A DNA stretch of 64,000 bases from Lewinellaceae bacterium (GTDB taxonomy: Bacteria > Bacteroidota > Bacteroidia > Chitinophagales > Saprospiraceae): NCBI GenBank assembly GCA_020636355.1, contig JACJYB010000008.1, positions 229,216 to 293,215 of the forward strand, given 5' to 3'. Shown here piece after piece: positions 1 through 8,483 of the stretch. The stretch's first letter is position 1. Each line of letters opens with the position of its first letter. The notes beneath the pieces were generated by a model, which was not told the DNA's origin, searched no databases, and was given only the letters and a program-made list of their open reading frames with translations. Both the position numbers and the translations under genes were made by a program.

Positions 1-470
1 TCAATCAATTGCAGCTCGGGCGACCATTGCCACATCAGATGCGATGCATCATCGGGTACCCGAATAAAAATGCCGCTGTTAGCCGAGTCTGATAGCATGA
101 CTTCCAGTGATAGTTCAAAATTGCTGAATGTATCGCGTGTAATCAGATCCCCCCGGGTTCCGGGCAGATCATCCGGCGCCCGCAAAACCAACATTCCATG
201 TTCTACGACCCAGCCCGAAGGAATTGAATCCATGCCAAAGCCTTTCCAATGGTTCAGATCTTCTCCATTGAACAATGCAATCCAACCTGCTTCCTGCTCC
301 TCCGGTGTCGGGCTCCAACCTGCATCGATCGTCCCGGTGGCGGGTTCTTCCACTGCTGTATTATCATCGGACGGCGCTTCCCCCGAGGTACAAGCAGACC
401 ATAATCCGACCACGAAAATCAACAAAAAAGAGGCATACAGGGTGTCGAATCGTCTATGAAATGTCATCAT
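1..470 (-). CDS. DUF1080 (3-keto-disaccharide hydrolase-like) lipoprotein, 3' end off the window
   Basis: The reading frame begins at the ATG at 470 and runs off the left edge after about 156 codons, so only the N-terminal part is present. Residues 1-26 form a signal peptide ending in the lipobox LWSAC (Cys27), which predicts an SPII lipoprotein. An acidic linker follows, then a domain start reading GWIALFNGEDLNHWKGFG, the typical opening of DUF1080/LamG-like proteins of Bacteroidota. The visible tail reads QWSPELQLID, also typical of the family. Some DUF1080 members hydrolyse 3-keto-glycosides, usually with secreted Gfo/Idh oxidoreductases; two such genes lie in this window but far away. The specific substrate cannot be read. 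It is transcribed divergently from the MFS gene at 586. Confidence 0.85.
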   Translation of the reverse strand, partial: MMTFHRRFDTLYASFLLIFVVGLWSACTSGEAPSDDNTAVEEPATGTIDAGWSPTPEEQEAGWIALFNGEDLNHWKGFGMDSIPSGWVVEHGMLVLRAPDDLPGTRGDLITRDTFSNFELSLEVMLSDSANSGIFIRVPDDASHLMWQWSPELQLI

Positions 471-585
471 GAGGGCTCCAAAATAAAGTTTATTTAATTA
501 AGAAATAGCCATGTATTTTTATATTTATTCGAATTTTTTCAAGCTTTTCCTTAGGTAATTAAACAAATCGAAAAACAATCTTCTT

Positions 586-1821
586 ATGAGCGAATCAACT
601 ATTTCCGAAAATACCAAGATGCGTCTGTTTCTGGGATCATGCCTGGCCCTGATCACTACCGCATTTTCATTTAGTATCCGTGCCGGTATTCTTCCCCAGT
701 TGGGCGAAGAACTGAGCCTTTCGGCAGAACAACTTGGTTTCATCAACTCCATGTGGTTTTTTGGATTCCCCATTTCGATGGTGGTTGGCGGTCTGATCTA
801 CCATTCGGTAGGTCCCAAGCGGATCATGCAGTTCGCCTTCTTTGCCCATGCTATCGGTATTATTATGACCATTTACTCCGGCAGTTATGCCGGACTGCTG
901 ATATCCACTTTTTTAATCGGTTTGGGTAACGGATGTACCGAAGCAGCCTGTAACCCCATGATTGCAGACATGTACTCGGGCGTTAAGATGAGTAAAATGC
1001 TTAACCGCTTCCACATGTGGTTTCCGGGAGGTATAGTCATAGGAAGTTTGGTATCCCAATTTATGACCGGTGCGGGCATGAGCTGGCAATCCCAGATCTG
1101 GATCATCCTGATTCCGACCCTCCTGTATGCTTACCTGTTCTGGGGGCAGACTTTCCCAAAAGCAGAAGCCGCTTCGACACCGCTGATGGAGAACCTGAAA
1201 GCAATGCTTACACCTTTATTCCTCTTTATGTTCGTATGTATGTCACTGACTGCCATCTCGGAATTTGGTCCGCAACAATGGAGTGGACTGATCCTGGCCA
1301 AGAGTGGGGCGCAACCGATGCTGATCCTGGCTCTCGTTACAGGTCTGATGGCGGTATTCCGTTTCTTCGGAGGAGAAGCGGTGCATCGTCTTGATGTCAC
1401 CGGGGTATTGCTTGGTTCCGCCGTGCTGGCTACGATCGGCGTTTATCTGTTTAGCACCCAGACGGGAAGTATGGCTTATGTAGCAGCAATTATCTATGCC
1501 ATGGGGATCGCCTATTTCTGGCCGAACATGATCGGATTCATTGCAGCCAAAATACCGCAGAGCGGCGCTTTGGGCATGTCCATCATCGGTGCGGTAGGTA
1601 TGTTTTCCACCTCCATCTGGCAGCCGATCATTGGCAGATGGATTGATGCCGAACGGGTCACAGCCGCAACCACCGGGCTGACCGGAGATGAGCTTGAACT
1701 GGTTGCCGGTCAGGCTACCCTGGGTAAAATGGTATTTTTCCCCGGAATCCTGATCATTCTGTTTACCATTTTATACGTTTGGATGCGCCGACGCAATCAA
1801 CCAGCCGTGGCTGCCGGATAA
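586..1821 (+). CDS. MFS transporter, sugar-permease-like
   Basis: A 411-residue integral membrane protein of the size and hydrophobic pattern of a 12-helix major facilitator. After a short hydrophilic N-terminus the first helix starts near residue 12. The loop after helix 2 carries GLIYHSVGPKRIMQFAF, a form of the MFS loop motif, and the fourth-helix region reads GLGNGCTEAACNPMIADMY, which resembles the FucP/NagP-like sugar permeases of Bacteroidota. The C-terminus is a short basic tail. It diverges from the DUF1080 lipoprotein with 115 bp between starts, so the two may share a control region. A good intrinsic terminator follows at 1854-1896. Substrate is not readable; a sugar or sugar acid is an inference. 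Confidence 0.85.
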   Translation: MSESTISENTKMRLFLGSCLALITTAFSFSIRAGILPQLGEELSLSAEQLGFINSMWFFGFPISMVVGGLIYHSVGPKRIMQFAFFAHAIGIIMTIYSGSYAGLLISTFLIGLGNGCTEAACNPMIADMYSGVKMSKMLNRFHMWFPGGIVIGSLVSQFMTGAGMSWQSQIWIILIPTLLYAYLFWGQTFPKAEAASTPLMENLKAMLTPLFLFMFVCMSLTAISEFGPQQWSGLILAKSGAQPMLILALVTGLMAVFRFFGGEAVHRLDVTGVLLGSAVLATIGVYLFSTQTGSMAYVAAIIYAMGIAYFWPNMIGFIAAKIPQSGALGMSIIGAVGMFSTSIWQPIIGRWIDAERVTAATTGLTGDELELVAGQATLGKMVFFPGILIILFTILYVWMRRRNQPAVAAG

Positions 1822-1853
1822 TCAGATTCCGATCTGTAAAAATATAATCCTTC

Positions 1854-1896
1854 AAAGTCCAGCAAATTCTTTTTCCAGGAATGGCTGGACTTTTTT
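1854..1896 (+). terminator. Intrinsic terminator after the MFS gene
   Basis: A perfect 10-bp stem (1854-1863 pairing with 1884-1893) encloses a 20-nt loop and runs straight into a T-rich tract. It lies 33 bp after the MFS stop codon and 33 bp before the next start, so it should separate the two transcripts. Confidence 0.75.
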
Positions 1897-1928
1897 AGGT
1901 TAACTACCTTCGATACAAACTTTCGTCG

Positions 1929-3182
1929 ATGAGAAATGTATTGTGCTGGGCATTGATGCTCATTTCGGTCTGGTGTTTTACACAGGAACCCGTCTTTCTG
2001 ATTACTGCTGATCAGTTGTTTGACGGTCATGAGATGCACTCAAATTGGGCGGTCACGGTCCAGGGAAATCGCATCCTTGCAGTAGGGCCGGTGACAGAAT
2101 TACAGCATCCCGGACAAACGGTGATCAATGGGGGTAAAGCTACCGTTATGCCCGGCATGATCGAAGGGCACAGCCATTTGTTGCTGCATCCCTACAACGA
2201 GACCTCCTGGAACGATCAGGTTTTGCGTGAATCCATGGCGGAGCGAATCGCAAGAGCCACTGTTCATGCCCAACGAACTGTGGAAGCAGGGTTTACTACT
2301 GTCCGCGACCTGGGCACTGAAGGAGCCGGATACGCTGATATCGGTCTGAAACAAGCCATTGAAAAAGCGGTGATTACGGGACCCCGGATGCTCTGCGCCG
2401 GCCCGGCCATGGTGGCCACCGGCAGTTACGGCCCAAAAGGATTTCAGGACCAGGTGGATGTTCCGCAGGGAGCCGTGGAGGTCGACGGTGAAAATCTGAT
2501 CCGGGAAGTACGGACTGAAATCGGGCATGGTGCAGACGTCATTAAAATATACGCAGATTACCGGTGGGGTAGAAATGGTGAAGCATTACCCACCTTCAGC
2601 GAGGAAGAGTTAAGAGCTGTCGTCGAAACTGCCCGCAGTGCAGGACGTTTTGTCGTAGCTCATGCTTCAACAAAAGAAGGTATGCTGCGTGCGATCCGTG
2701 CCGGGGTACGTACCATTGAACATGGGGATGATGCCGACCGTGAAGTACTGCAAGCAATGCTCGATCACCAGGTAGCACTTTGTCCAACCCTGGCTGCACC
2801 AGAAGCCATCCTCGAATACCGTGGATGGCGGAAGGGCACCGATCCTACGCCGGAACGCATTGAACGCAAACGAGCCGGATTTCAACTGGCAATAAGCATG
2901 GGTGTTCCCATCGTTGCCGGCGGGGATGTAGGCGTATTTACGCATGGGGATAACGCCCGGGAACTGGACCTTATGGTGGAATACGGCATGGCGCCCATCG
3001 AAGTATTGCGATCGGTAACCGAAGGCAATGCTTTTTGGCTGGACCTACCGGAGCTTGGCGCATTAAAACCCCAATACCTCGCCGATATCCTCCTGATTGA
3101 AGGCAATCCGGCCCAGGACATTCATCAGTTGCACCGGATCAAAGCAGTCATGCAGAATGGTCAGTGGGTGGTCAAACCGTAG
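1929..3182 (+). CDS. Secreted metal-dependent amidohydrolase (imidazolonepropionase/prolidase-like)
   Basis: A 417-residue protein with an N-terminal hydrophobic signal (about residues 1-19). The amidohydrolase fold signature is complete: the HxH pair in EGHSHLL (about 81-83), the bridging lysine in DVIKIYAD (about 206), histidines in VVAHAS (about 243) and TIEHGDD (about 264), and the aspartate in AGGDVGVF (about 333). A C-terminal strand (ADILLIEGNPAQDI) completes the small beta-sandwich. This arrangement is typical of the binuclear-metal Xaa-Pro dipeptidase/imidazolonepropionase-like group that many Bacteroidota export to the periplasm. The substrate, perhaps a peptide or lactam, is not readable. 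Its 3' end overlaps the convergent membrane protein gene by 11 bp. Confidence 0.85.
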   Translation: MRNVLCWALMLISVWCFTQEPVFLITADQLFDGHEMHSNWAVTVQGNRILAVGPVTELQHPGQTVINGGKATVMPGMIEGHSHLLLHPYNETSWNDQVLRESMAERIARATVHAQRTVEAGFTTVRDLGTEGAGYADIGLKQAIEKAVITGPRMLCAGPAMVATGSYGPKGFQDQVDVPQGAVEVDGENLIREVRTEIGHGADVIKIYADYRWGRNGEALPTFSEEELRAVVETARSAGRFVVAHASTKEGMLRAIRAGVRTIEHGDDADREVLQAMLDHQVALCPTLAAPEAILEYRGWRKGTDPTPERIERKRAGFQLAISMGVPIVAGGDVGVFTHGDNARELDLMVEYGMAPIEVLRSVTEGNAFWLDLPELGALKPQYLADILLIEGNPAQDIHQLHRIKAVMQNGQWVVKP

Positions 3183-4512
3183 GTGTAGGAGCCGGAACGG
3201 GCAAGGTCGCCTGATCCACGATGCCCCGATCCCGGAATATTCGCACCAGTATAGGTATATTAATGGCTACCAATACCACAAACAGATAGGTATAAGGAAG
3301 TTGTAAAAGATGGTAAAATAGGGCCAGATAAATCTTGAAACTACCCCAAACAAAATAGGTCGGATGGATCATCTTGCGAACGGTCCGCCAGTAAAGCAGC
3401 ATGGATAGCGCTACCCAACCCATTAAGAGTGCAATCTGCGTTCGCTGCAATCGTTTCAGACGGTTCTCAACCGGCGTTTCCGATGATTCAAAAAAACGAT
3501 TTGCCAGACCTACTCCCTTGTACAGCGTATACGGTTTATTCATATCATCCTGCCAGGGCTGACCGTGCCATTCTGCCAGAGCAGCGCGTTGATGATGGGC
3601 CAGGCCACGGGTAAAACTGCCCGGGTCCCGCAGCCAGAAGGGCAGCACATACAGCACCAAAACGGTACCTGCTACAATAGCCACACCCTTGAGGACATGC
3701 TTCCGACTTCGCAAATTCCACAAATAAAGCGCAAACATAGGCAACCAGAAAATCAATGCATACCTCGACAACAGGCAAGCAGAAAGGGTCAACGCCTGAA
3801 ACCAAACCGACCGGGAACGCCAGGATGCCAGAAACAACAGATAACACCCGGCAATCATCCACTCTACCGTGACGCCATAAACAATGTCGTCAAAGATCGC
3901 TACCATCCGCAGCCACAGAAATAAATAGGCGCAACCCACAAAAATGCCAATCCAGCCGGGCTGCCAATACTTAATGCTTACGACCACTCCGATCAGAAAC
4001 AGCCCGAAGGCATACATCCGAAAATCAAGACCAAGGGCATAAGGCACAGAAAAGGGTAACCATGTAAACGGCAGGTAAGTAGGAGATAGATCATAGCCCC
4101 ATTCGTTGATCACCAGATAAGGATTGATGCCGTGCCAAAACCGGTCCAACAGCACATAGATCTGTGGAATGATATCCGACTGGGATGGATCGGAATAGTC
4201 AACCGGGAATTTATGCCAGGCGGCCTGAATGACCGGAAGGGCGAGTAAAACCACAACAAATACCCAGGCGGCTATACTTACCCAGCCGGGCCGATATTTT
4301 CGCGGGGTCCTGGGGGCAGGAGCGGGAATGAATGACAGGATAAGCAGGACAGCACCTACCACGAAGGAGGCTATAAATAGGACTATTGAAGAAGTGTCCT
4401 GACCCCATCGATCCCGACATGACGTCAGCAGGCATACTTCTCCAAATACTCCCAGGAGTAGAAGCAAGGCCATCGCATACCACCACAATTGTCTTACGGA
4501 TTGCTCCATCAA
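3172..4512 (-). CDS. Polytopic membrane protein, GT87/DUF2029-like
   Basis: A 446-residue protein with about ten hydrophobic segments. Between helices 3 and 4 lies a conserved-looking loop: an acidic stretch (VDYSDPSQSD), then HGINPYLV and SPTYLPFTWLPF. That layout, with an acidic residue after a helix and a YLP-F-WLPF motif, recalls GT-C fold mannosyltransferases of family GT87 (DUF2029), which use polyprenyl-phosphate sugars. The match is by pattern only. The C-terminus is a proline-rich tail. It converges on the amidohydrolase gene with an 11-bp overlap. No neighbouring cell-envelope gene helps to assign a substrate. Confidence 0.6.
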   Translation of the reverse strand: MMEQSVRQLWWYAMALLLLLGVFGEVCLLTSCRDRWGQDTSSIVLFIASFVVGAVLLILSFIPAPAPRTPRKYRPGWVSIAAWVFVVVLLALPVIQAAWHKFPVDYSDPSQSDIIPQIYVLLDRFWHGINPYLVINEWGYDLSPTYLPFTWLPFSVPYALGLDFRMYAFGLFLIGVVVSIKYWQPGWIGIFVGCAYLFLWLRMVAIFDDIVYGVTVEWMIAGCYLLFLASWRSRSVWFQALTLSACLLSRYALIFWLPMFALYLWNLRSRKHVLKGVAIVAGTVLVLYVLPFWLRDPGSFTRGLAHHQRAALAEWHGQPWQDDMNKPYTLYKGVGLANRFFESSETPVENRLKRLQRTQIALLMGWVALSMLLYWRTVRKMIHPTYFVWGSFKIYLALFYHLLQLPYTYLFVVLVAINIPILVRIFRDRGIVDQATLPVPAPTPTV

Positions 4513-4667
4513 GGCGTACGTATGCGATCAAGATAAGACATATCGCCGATTTCGATTTGTGATTTTAGACCCAGTTTGGAAAAACGAATGAAACTACTCT
4601 CCTCTCTCTACATTGGCGGAGAGGAGCATCCGATTATTCTGGCAGAACGAGGTGCCGGCCTGAGTGA

Positions 4668-5117
4668 TCAGGAATTGATGTGTAACAGCGGCTCACTAAA
4701 AGCATAAGTAAGCAAATCATACGTGGTCAGGATCCCACATAACGCCTTGTCATCATCAATGATCGGTATCGCCCTGAATAGATTTTCGCGAAATATGCCT
4801 ACTGCAAGGGATATCGGATCTTCGAAGTGAAGGGTCATAACCTGTTTGGTCATCACTTCCTTGACCAGCAAAGAGGAAAGGAATTTCTTATTCAGGACTT
4901 CTTCGTATTCTCTGCGGAAAAGCGTAAAGTGATCGCACAATAAATTATAATCGTCCTTGCTCACGATCCCGACCACCTGGTTTTTTTGATCAATAACCGG
5001 CAAATGATGGATGTGGTTGGCACGAAAAACTTCACCTACTTTGTCCATCACGTCATCCGGATGCACCGCAATGACCTTGCTTGTCATGACTTCGGATATT
5101 TTCACATTGGCAACCAT
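4668..5117 (-). CDS. CBS-domain protein (tandem CBS pair), copy 2
   Basis: I take the ATG at 5117 (149 residues, starting MVANVKISEVMTSKVIAV). The longer frame to 5198 would overlap the neighbouring paralogue by 53 bp and adds a sequence that does not look like protein. The product is two CBS motifs, about residues 5-60 and 85-145, and nothing else. Each carries the HHLPVID or RAIPIID strand typical of the fold. Such stand-alone Bateman modules bind adenosine nucleotides and report energy or ion state; the partner is unknown. It follows a close paralogue at 5146-5601 by 28 bp, which suggests an operon born from tandem duplication. Confidence 0.85.
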   Translation of the reverse strand: MVANVKISEVMTSKVIAVHPDDVMDKVGEVFRANHIHHLPVIDQKNQVVGIVSKDDYNLLCDHFTLFRREYEEVLNKKFLSSLLVKEVMTKQVMTLHFEDPISLAVGIFRENLFRAIPIIDDDKALCGILTTYDLLTYAFSEPLLHINS

Positions 5118-5145
5118 AGTTAAACTGGTTTTTAAATTTTGGACA

Positions 5146-5601
5146 TTAGGTTTCTGAATACTCCTCGTTACTGAACGTTGTTGACTCGGCAAACGCAAAA
5201 GCCAATAAGTCGTGGTTGGTGATCAAGCCGACCAAAGCTCCGTCGTCTACAACAGGTAGTGCGTGTAATTTATTGGACAATATAATATCCGCCGCCAGTC
5301 CAACCGTATCTTCCGGCTCGATGACCAATGGACTGAGGGTCATAAACTCTCCAATCTGCATGGAAGAAAGCAACTTTTCATTATAGGACTTGCCCGATGT
5401 CATACTGGTCAGTTTATCAAGCAGTTTATGCATGTCTGTCTGGCTGACGATACCTACCAGTTTATTCCCCTGATCCACGACCGGTATGTGATGAATGTTG
5501 TGGGACCGGAATACATCTTCAACTTTCGAATACCTGTCATCCGAATGGACCGTTATCAAATTCGTGGTCATGATTGCAGCTACGGGAGTTTGCGGATTCA
5601 T
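5146..5601 (-). CDS. CBS-domain protein (tandem CBS pair), copy 1
   Basis: A 151-residue protein of two CBS motifs: NLITVHSDDRYSKVEDVF to IHHIPVVDQGNKLVGIVS, then a second ending LHALPVVDDGALVGLITN. There is no extra catalytic or membrane domain. It aligns along its whole length with the downstream protein (4668-5117), sharing an N-terminal IMTTNL/VMTSKV strand and a central KLLSSMQIGEFMT/KFLSSLLVKEVMT linker. The pair is therefore a duplication and could form mixed dimers. It is the first gene of the pair and diverges from the sulfatase at 5882. Confidence 0.87.
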   Translation of the reverse strand: MNPQTPVAAIMTTNLITVHSDDRYSKVEDVFRSHNIHHIPVVDQGNKLVGIVSQTDMHKLLDKLTSMTSGKSYNEKLLSSMQIGEFMTLSPLVIEPEDTVGLAADIILSNKLHALPVVDDGALVGLITNHDLLAFAFAESTTFSNEEYSET

Positions 5602-5881
5602 AATGTAAATTTTGTATTCCTAAGTTATTCAAGTCCTTCACAAGGCTAAATGATGACAATCAATAAATTGGCAAACCTGGGTCATAACCCAACACTTTTA
5701 ACCGTCATTTTGGTGCTAATCCGAGATCGGATGCAACACCCGATAATTGGTTGTTTGACCTGCGACTTCTTCCAATATGCAGTAAATGAGCATCAAAGTC
5801 AATAGCCGCTCAATGCTTCACAGCGGCAAGGAACAGCATTATCCGTATCTTGGATGCTGCATCAAACCTGAAACCAAGTCG

Positions 5882-7441
5882 ATGAAACAATGGGCAGCTA
5901 GTGGATTGTGTATTTGTCTGATCCTTTTATTCCCGTCCTGTCATCCTTCCGATCAAACGGATGATTCCGGACGTCTTCCTACTCCAAACGTCGTGCTGAT
6001 CTACGCGGATGACCTGGGATATGGCGACCTGGCCTGTTATGGAGGTACCGGGGTCGCAACCCCCAATATCGATGCGCTAGCGCGCCAGGGCACCCGGTTT
6101 ACGCGGGCTTATGCCAGTTCTGCGACCTGTACCCCATCGCGTTATTCCATGCTGACAGGTCGATATGCCTTCCGCACTCCGGGAACCGGCGTAGCTCCTG
6201 GAGATGCTTCCTTACTCATTGATACGTCCTATTTCACGCTGGCGGATGTCTTTCAACAGGCTGGCTACCATACCGGAATAGTCGGTAAATGGCATCTGGG
6301 CCTGGGTGGTCCTGATGGGCCTGACTGGAACGGTATCCTTCGCCCCGGGCCATTGGAACTTGGTTTTGACTACGCATTTCTTATTCCTGCGACCAACGAC
6401 CGGGTGCCTTGTGTATTTGTCGAAGATCACGCCGTTGTCGGCCTGGATCCACACGATCCGATCCGCGTCAGTTACCGGGAAAAGGTTGGGGAGCAACCTA
6501 CCGGTAAAGCGCATCCGGAATTGCTCCGCATGCACCCTTCCCATGGCCATGACCAGACCATCGTCAACGGCATCAGCCGTATCGGTTATATGACGGGGGG
6601 ACAGGAAGCTTTATGGCGCGATGAAGATATCGGTGATACCCTGGTATCCAAATCGGTGCAATTCATCCGTGCCAACCACACCCAGCCCTTTTTTCTTTTT
6701 CTGTCTACCGTCGATGTTCACGTCCCGCGAACGCCCAATGAACGATTTGCCGGCACCTCCGGCATGGGTCCTCGCGGTGATGCCATTGCCGAACTCGACT
6801 GGATGGTCGGTCAGATCCGGTCGGAACTGGAACGCTATGGCATTCTGGATCAGACGCTGATCCTTTTCAGCAGTGACAATGGGCCGGTGACCGACGATGG
6901 CTATCAGGATCAATCCGATGAGTTGCTGGGTGACCATCAGCCCCGAGGCGGCTTGCGTGGTGGCAAATACAGTGCGCTTGAAGCCGGAACGCGTATTCCC
7001 TTCATCGCTTCCTGGCCGGGTCGGATTCCTGCTGATCAGACATCGAATGCGCTGATGAGCCAGGTGGACCTGGTGCGATCATTGGCCGCTTTGGTGGGCA
7101 CGACCGTCCCGGAAGGGCAGGCAACCGATAGCGAAGAGCAGCTACCGGCACTGTTAGGCGACTCGGCTACCGGGCGTATCCAGCTGATCCAGGAAGCCAT
7201 CCAGCACGTTTTAACTTATGTTGAAGGGGATTGGAAATACATTCCTCCGCACGATGGCCCAAGGATGGTGTCCTGGGGTGTAGCCAATGAGACCGGCTTC
7301 GATGCTTCCCCTCAGCTTTACCATTTAAGTAATGATCCCGGCGAACAATTCAATGTTGCCGATCAATATCCTGAGCAAGTAAAGGAAATGGCTGCCAAGC
7401 TGGAAGCCCTGATTGCTCAATCGCCGCAGGCTTCCCATTAA
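5882..7441 (+). CDS. Sulfatase (formylglycine type), lipoprotein
   Basis: I choose the ATG at 5882 (519 residues) because it starts directly with a lipoprotein signal (MKQWAASGLCICLILLFPSC). The open frame extends upstream to 5786, but that part has no signal character. The type I sulfatase signature is intact: metal-binding aspartates in IYADDLGYGD (about 40-49) and the C-x-P-S-R sequence in ATCTPSRYSMLTGR, whose cysteine (about 83) becomes formylglycine. GKWHLGLG and the later SSDNGP motif supply further active-site residues. It should hydrolyse sulfate esters, probably on polysaccharides, outside the cytoplasmic membrane. No formylglycine-generating enzyme gene is nearby. Confidence 0.93.
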   Translation: MKQWAASGLCICLILLFPSCHPSDQTDDSGRLPTPNVVLIYADDLGYGDLACYGGTGVATPNIDALARQGTRFTRAYASSATCTPSRYSMLTGRYAFRTPGTGVAPGDASLLIDTSYFTLADVFQQAGYHTGIVGKWHLGLGGPDGPDWNGILRPGPLELGFDYAFLIPATNDRVPCVFVEDHAVVGLDPHDPIRVSYREKVGEQPTGKAHPELLRMHPSHGHDQTIVNGISRIGYMTGGQEALWRDEDIGDTLVSKSVQFIRANHTQPFFLFLSTVDVHVPRTPNERFAGTSGMGPRGDAIAELDWMVGQIRSELERYGILDQTLILFSSDNGPVTDDGYQDQSDELLGDHQPRGGLRGGKYSALEAGTRIPFIASWPGRIPADQTSNALMSQVDLVRSLAALVGTTVPEGQATDSEEQLPALLGDSATGRIQLIQEAIQHVLTYVEGDWKYIPPHDGPRMVSWGVANETGFDASPQLYHLSNDPGEQFNVADQYPEQVKEMAAKLEALIAQSPQASH

Positions 7442-7464
7442 ACCGGGTTTCGTGATTAAGGTTT

Positions 7465-7527
7465 CCAGGCTAAAGCCATGAGCTTTAGGTGTTTGGCCTC
7501 TGCTTCCCGAGGTTAAAGCCGTGGGAC
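7465..7527. repeat. Two AGGCTAAAGCC-type repeat units
   Basis: Two related units lie here in direct orientation: CCAGGCTAAAGCCATGAG (7465-7482) and GAGGTTAAAGCCGTGGG (about 7509-7527). A third copy, CCAGGCTAAAGCCGTTGAG, is found at 62208-62226. They lie outside genes. Confidence 0.6.
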
Positions 7528-7540
7528 TATGGGGTGTTAT

Positions 7541-7591
7541 GCCTTTGATACCTCTGCTACCTCTTTTACTTATGCTACCTCTTTTACTTGA
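7541..7591. repeat. Hexamer-like repeat array (ACCTCT/TTTACTT type)
   Basis: A tract built from degenerate 5-7 nt units such as ACCTCT, GCTACC, TCTTTTACTT, including two near-identical copies of CTACCTCTTTTACTT. It lies in the 271-bp space between the sulfatase and the first four-helix-bundle gene. Read on the other strand it is AAGTAAAAGAGGTAG, the same dialect as the arrays at 47071, 50463 and 62368. Confidence 0.7.
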
Positions 7592-7712
7592 AATGCTGAT
7601 AATACAAAGTATTCGTCCGTACCCTCTTGCATAATTCATCAGGATGTTTGATATTAGCCGGATTTTTCGTCTAATTAATGCCGAATATTCCGACATATCA
7701 AAAATAGAACCT

Positions 7713-8018
7713 ATGAACACAGAATTCATTCAAGAGAAGAGCTTTCATTTTACCCTTCATACATTGTCTTTTTGCCACGACCTGGCGCAGCACCAGGAGT
7801 ACACCCTATCCCAAAAGCTCCTAGAGCAGCTGCAGCACATCCAGACCACCGTTCAGGAGGCCCTGGCCGCACGCCGGCCTTCTGAGCGCTGGATGCGCCG
7901 CATGAAAGCCGTCAAATTACTTCGCGAGACCACCGGATATCTGTCGGATACCCCGCGTGCCGCCGGGTTATTGGATGAAGGAAAAGCCTTTATGGAAATG
8001 TTGAATGTTGAGGGTTGA
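7713..8018 (+). CDS. Divergent four-helix-bundle (S23-like) protein
   Basis: The ATG at 7713 gives 101 residues starting MNTEFIQEKSF; the frame opens further upstream but that extension has no counterpart in the neighbour. It aligns without gaps to the next gene over about 70 residues: EKSF at the start, EY..S..LL in helix 2, VQEA/IHEA, then W..RMK/F..KMA, and RETTGYL/RETQYWL. The family motif GTSIGANIHEA, however, is replaced by LQHIQTTVQEA. It is therefore a degenerate paralogue of TIGR02436 four-helix-bundle proteins. Its last six residues (MLNVEG) are encoded inside the left inverted repeat at 7998-8027, so its C-terminus was probably reshaped by that element. Confidence 0.65.
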   Translation: MNTEFIQEKSFHFTLHTLSFCHDLAQHQEYTLSQKLLEQLQHIQTTVQEALAARRPSERWMRRMKAVKLLRETTGYLSDTPRAAGLLDEGKAFMEMLNVEG

Positions 8019-8027
8019 ATGTTGAAT
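7998..8027. repeat. Left arm of 30-bp inverted repeat flanking the four-helix-bundle gene
   Basis: A tract of GTTGAAT units (ATGTTGAATGTTGAGGGTTG...). Its reverse complement matches 8484-8513 at 28 of 30 positions, the two mismatches being transitions at the ninth and sixteenth bases. It contains the stop codon of the upstream gene. Confidence 0.9.
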
Positions 8028-8033
8028 GGAGGT
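8028..8033 (+). promoter_or_regulatory. Shine-Dalgarno sequence that fixes the start of the second four-helix-bundle gene
   Basis: GGAGGT lies 4 nt before the ATG at 8038. The alternative ATG at 8026 overlaps the repeat arm and has no such site. A strong Shine-Dalgarno is uncommon in Bacteroidota genes and may reflect an element carrying its own translation signal. Confidence 0.6.
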
Positions 8034-8037
8034 GGTT

Positions 8038-8394
8038 ATGCAAAAGAAAAACATTGTGCTCGAAAAAAGCTTTGCCTTTTCCCTGCAGGTCATCGGGTTA
8101 TACAAAGTCATGCAGGGGAATAAGGAATATGTTATATCAAAACAACTACTGAAATGCGGAACCAGCATTGGGGCCAATATCCATGAAGCAGGTGCCGCCC
8201 AAACCAAAAAGGATTTCATCACTAAAATGGCAATAGCGTCTAAAGAAGCCAGGGAAACTCAATACTGGCTCCGGCTTCTCCAACAAAGCAACTTGGTTCA
8301 ACTTGACATTCAATCCGTACTGGATAGTTCCGATGATCTGATAAACCTGCTAACCGCCATCGTAAAGACCGCACAAAACAACAGCGGTCGATGA
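8038..8394 (+). CDS. Four-helix-bundle protein (S23/TIGR02436 family)
   Basis: The product is 118 residues from the ATG at 8038, chosen for its GGAGGT site. It has the canonical family pattern: EKSFAFSLQVIGLY (helix 1), KEYVISKQLLKCGTSIGANIHEA (helix 2, with the signature GTSIGANIHEA), DFITKMAIASKEARETQYWLRLL (helix 3) and a C-terminal helix ending LLTAIVKT. Relatives are encoded in 23S rRNA intervening sequences of Leptospira and Coxiella. The Avd protein of diversity-generating retroelements shares the fold, but no reverse transcriptase is present here. The gene is enclosed by inverted repeats at 7998-8027 and 8484-8513, so the unit looks like a 516-bp cassette. Biochemical role unknown; RNA or DNA binding is inferred from relatives. 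Confidence 0.93.
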   Translation: MQKKNIVLEKSFAFSLQVIGLYKVMQGNKEYVISKQLLKCGTSIGANIHEAGAAQTKKDFITKMAIASKEARETQYWLRLLQQSNLVQLDIQSVLDSSDDLINLLTAIVKTAQNNSGR

Positions 8395-8483
8395 TTGCAT
8401 CCACCATCAAACTTTTTAACTGCTAGAAAATGCAGAACAAACACTTATGGAGATGTTCAGCAAAGAATAGGGTATTTACTCCC

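Noticed and set aside
4588..4707. A 39-codon plus-strand frame starting MKLLSSLYIGGEEHPIILAE between two minus-strand genes.
   Set aside because: It overlaps the CBS gene end, has no recognisable family and no ribosome-binding context. A weak 8-bp hairpin (4599-4606 with 4619-4626) explains part of the sequence.
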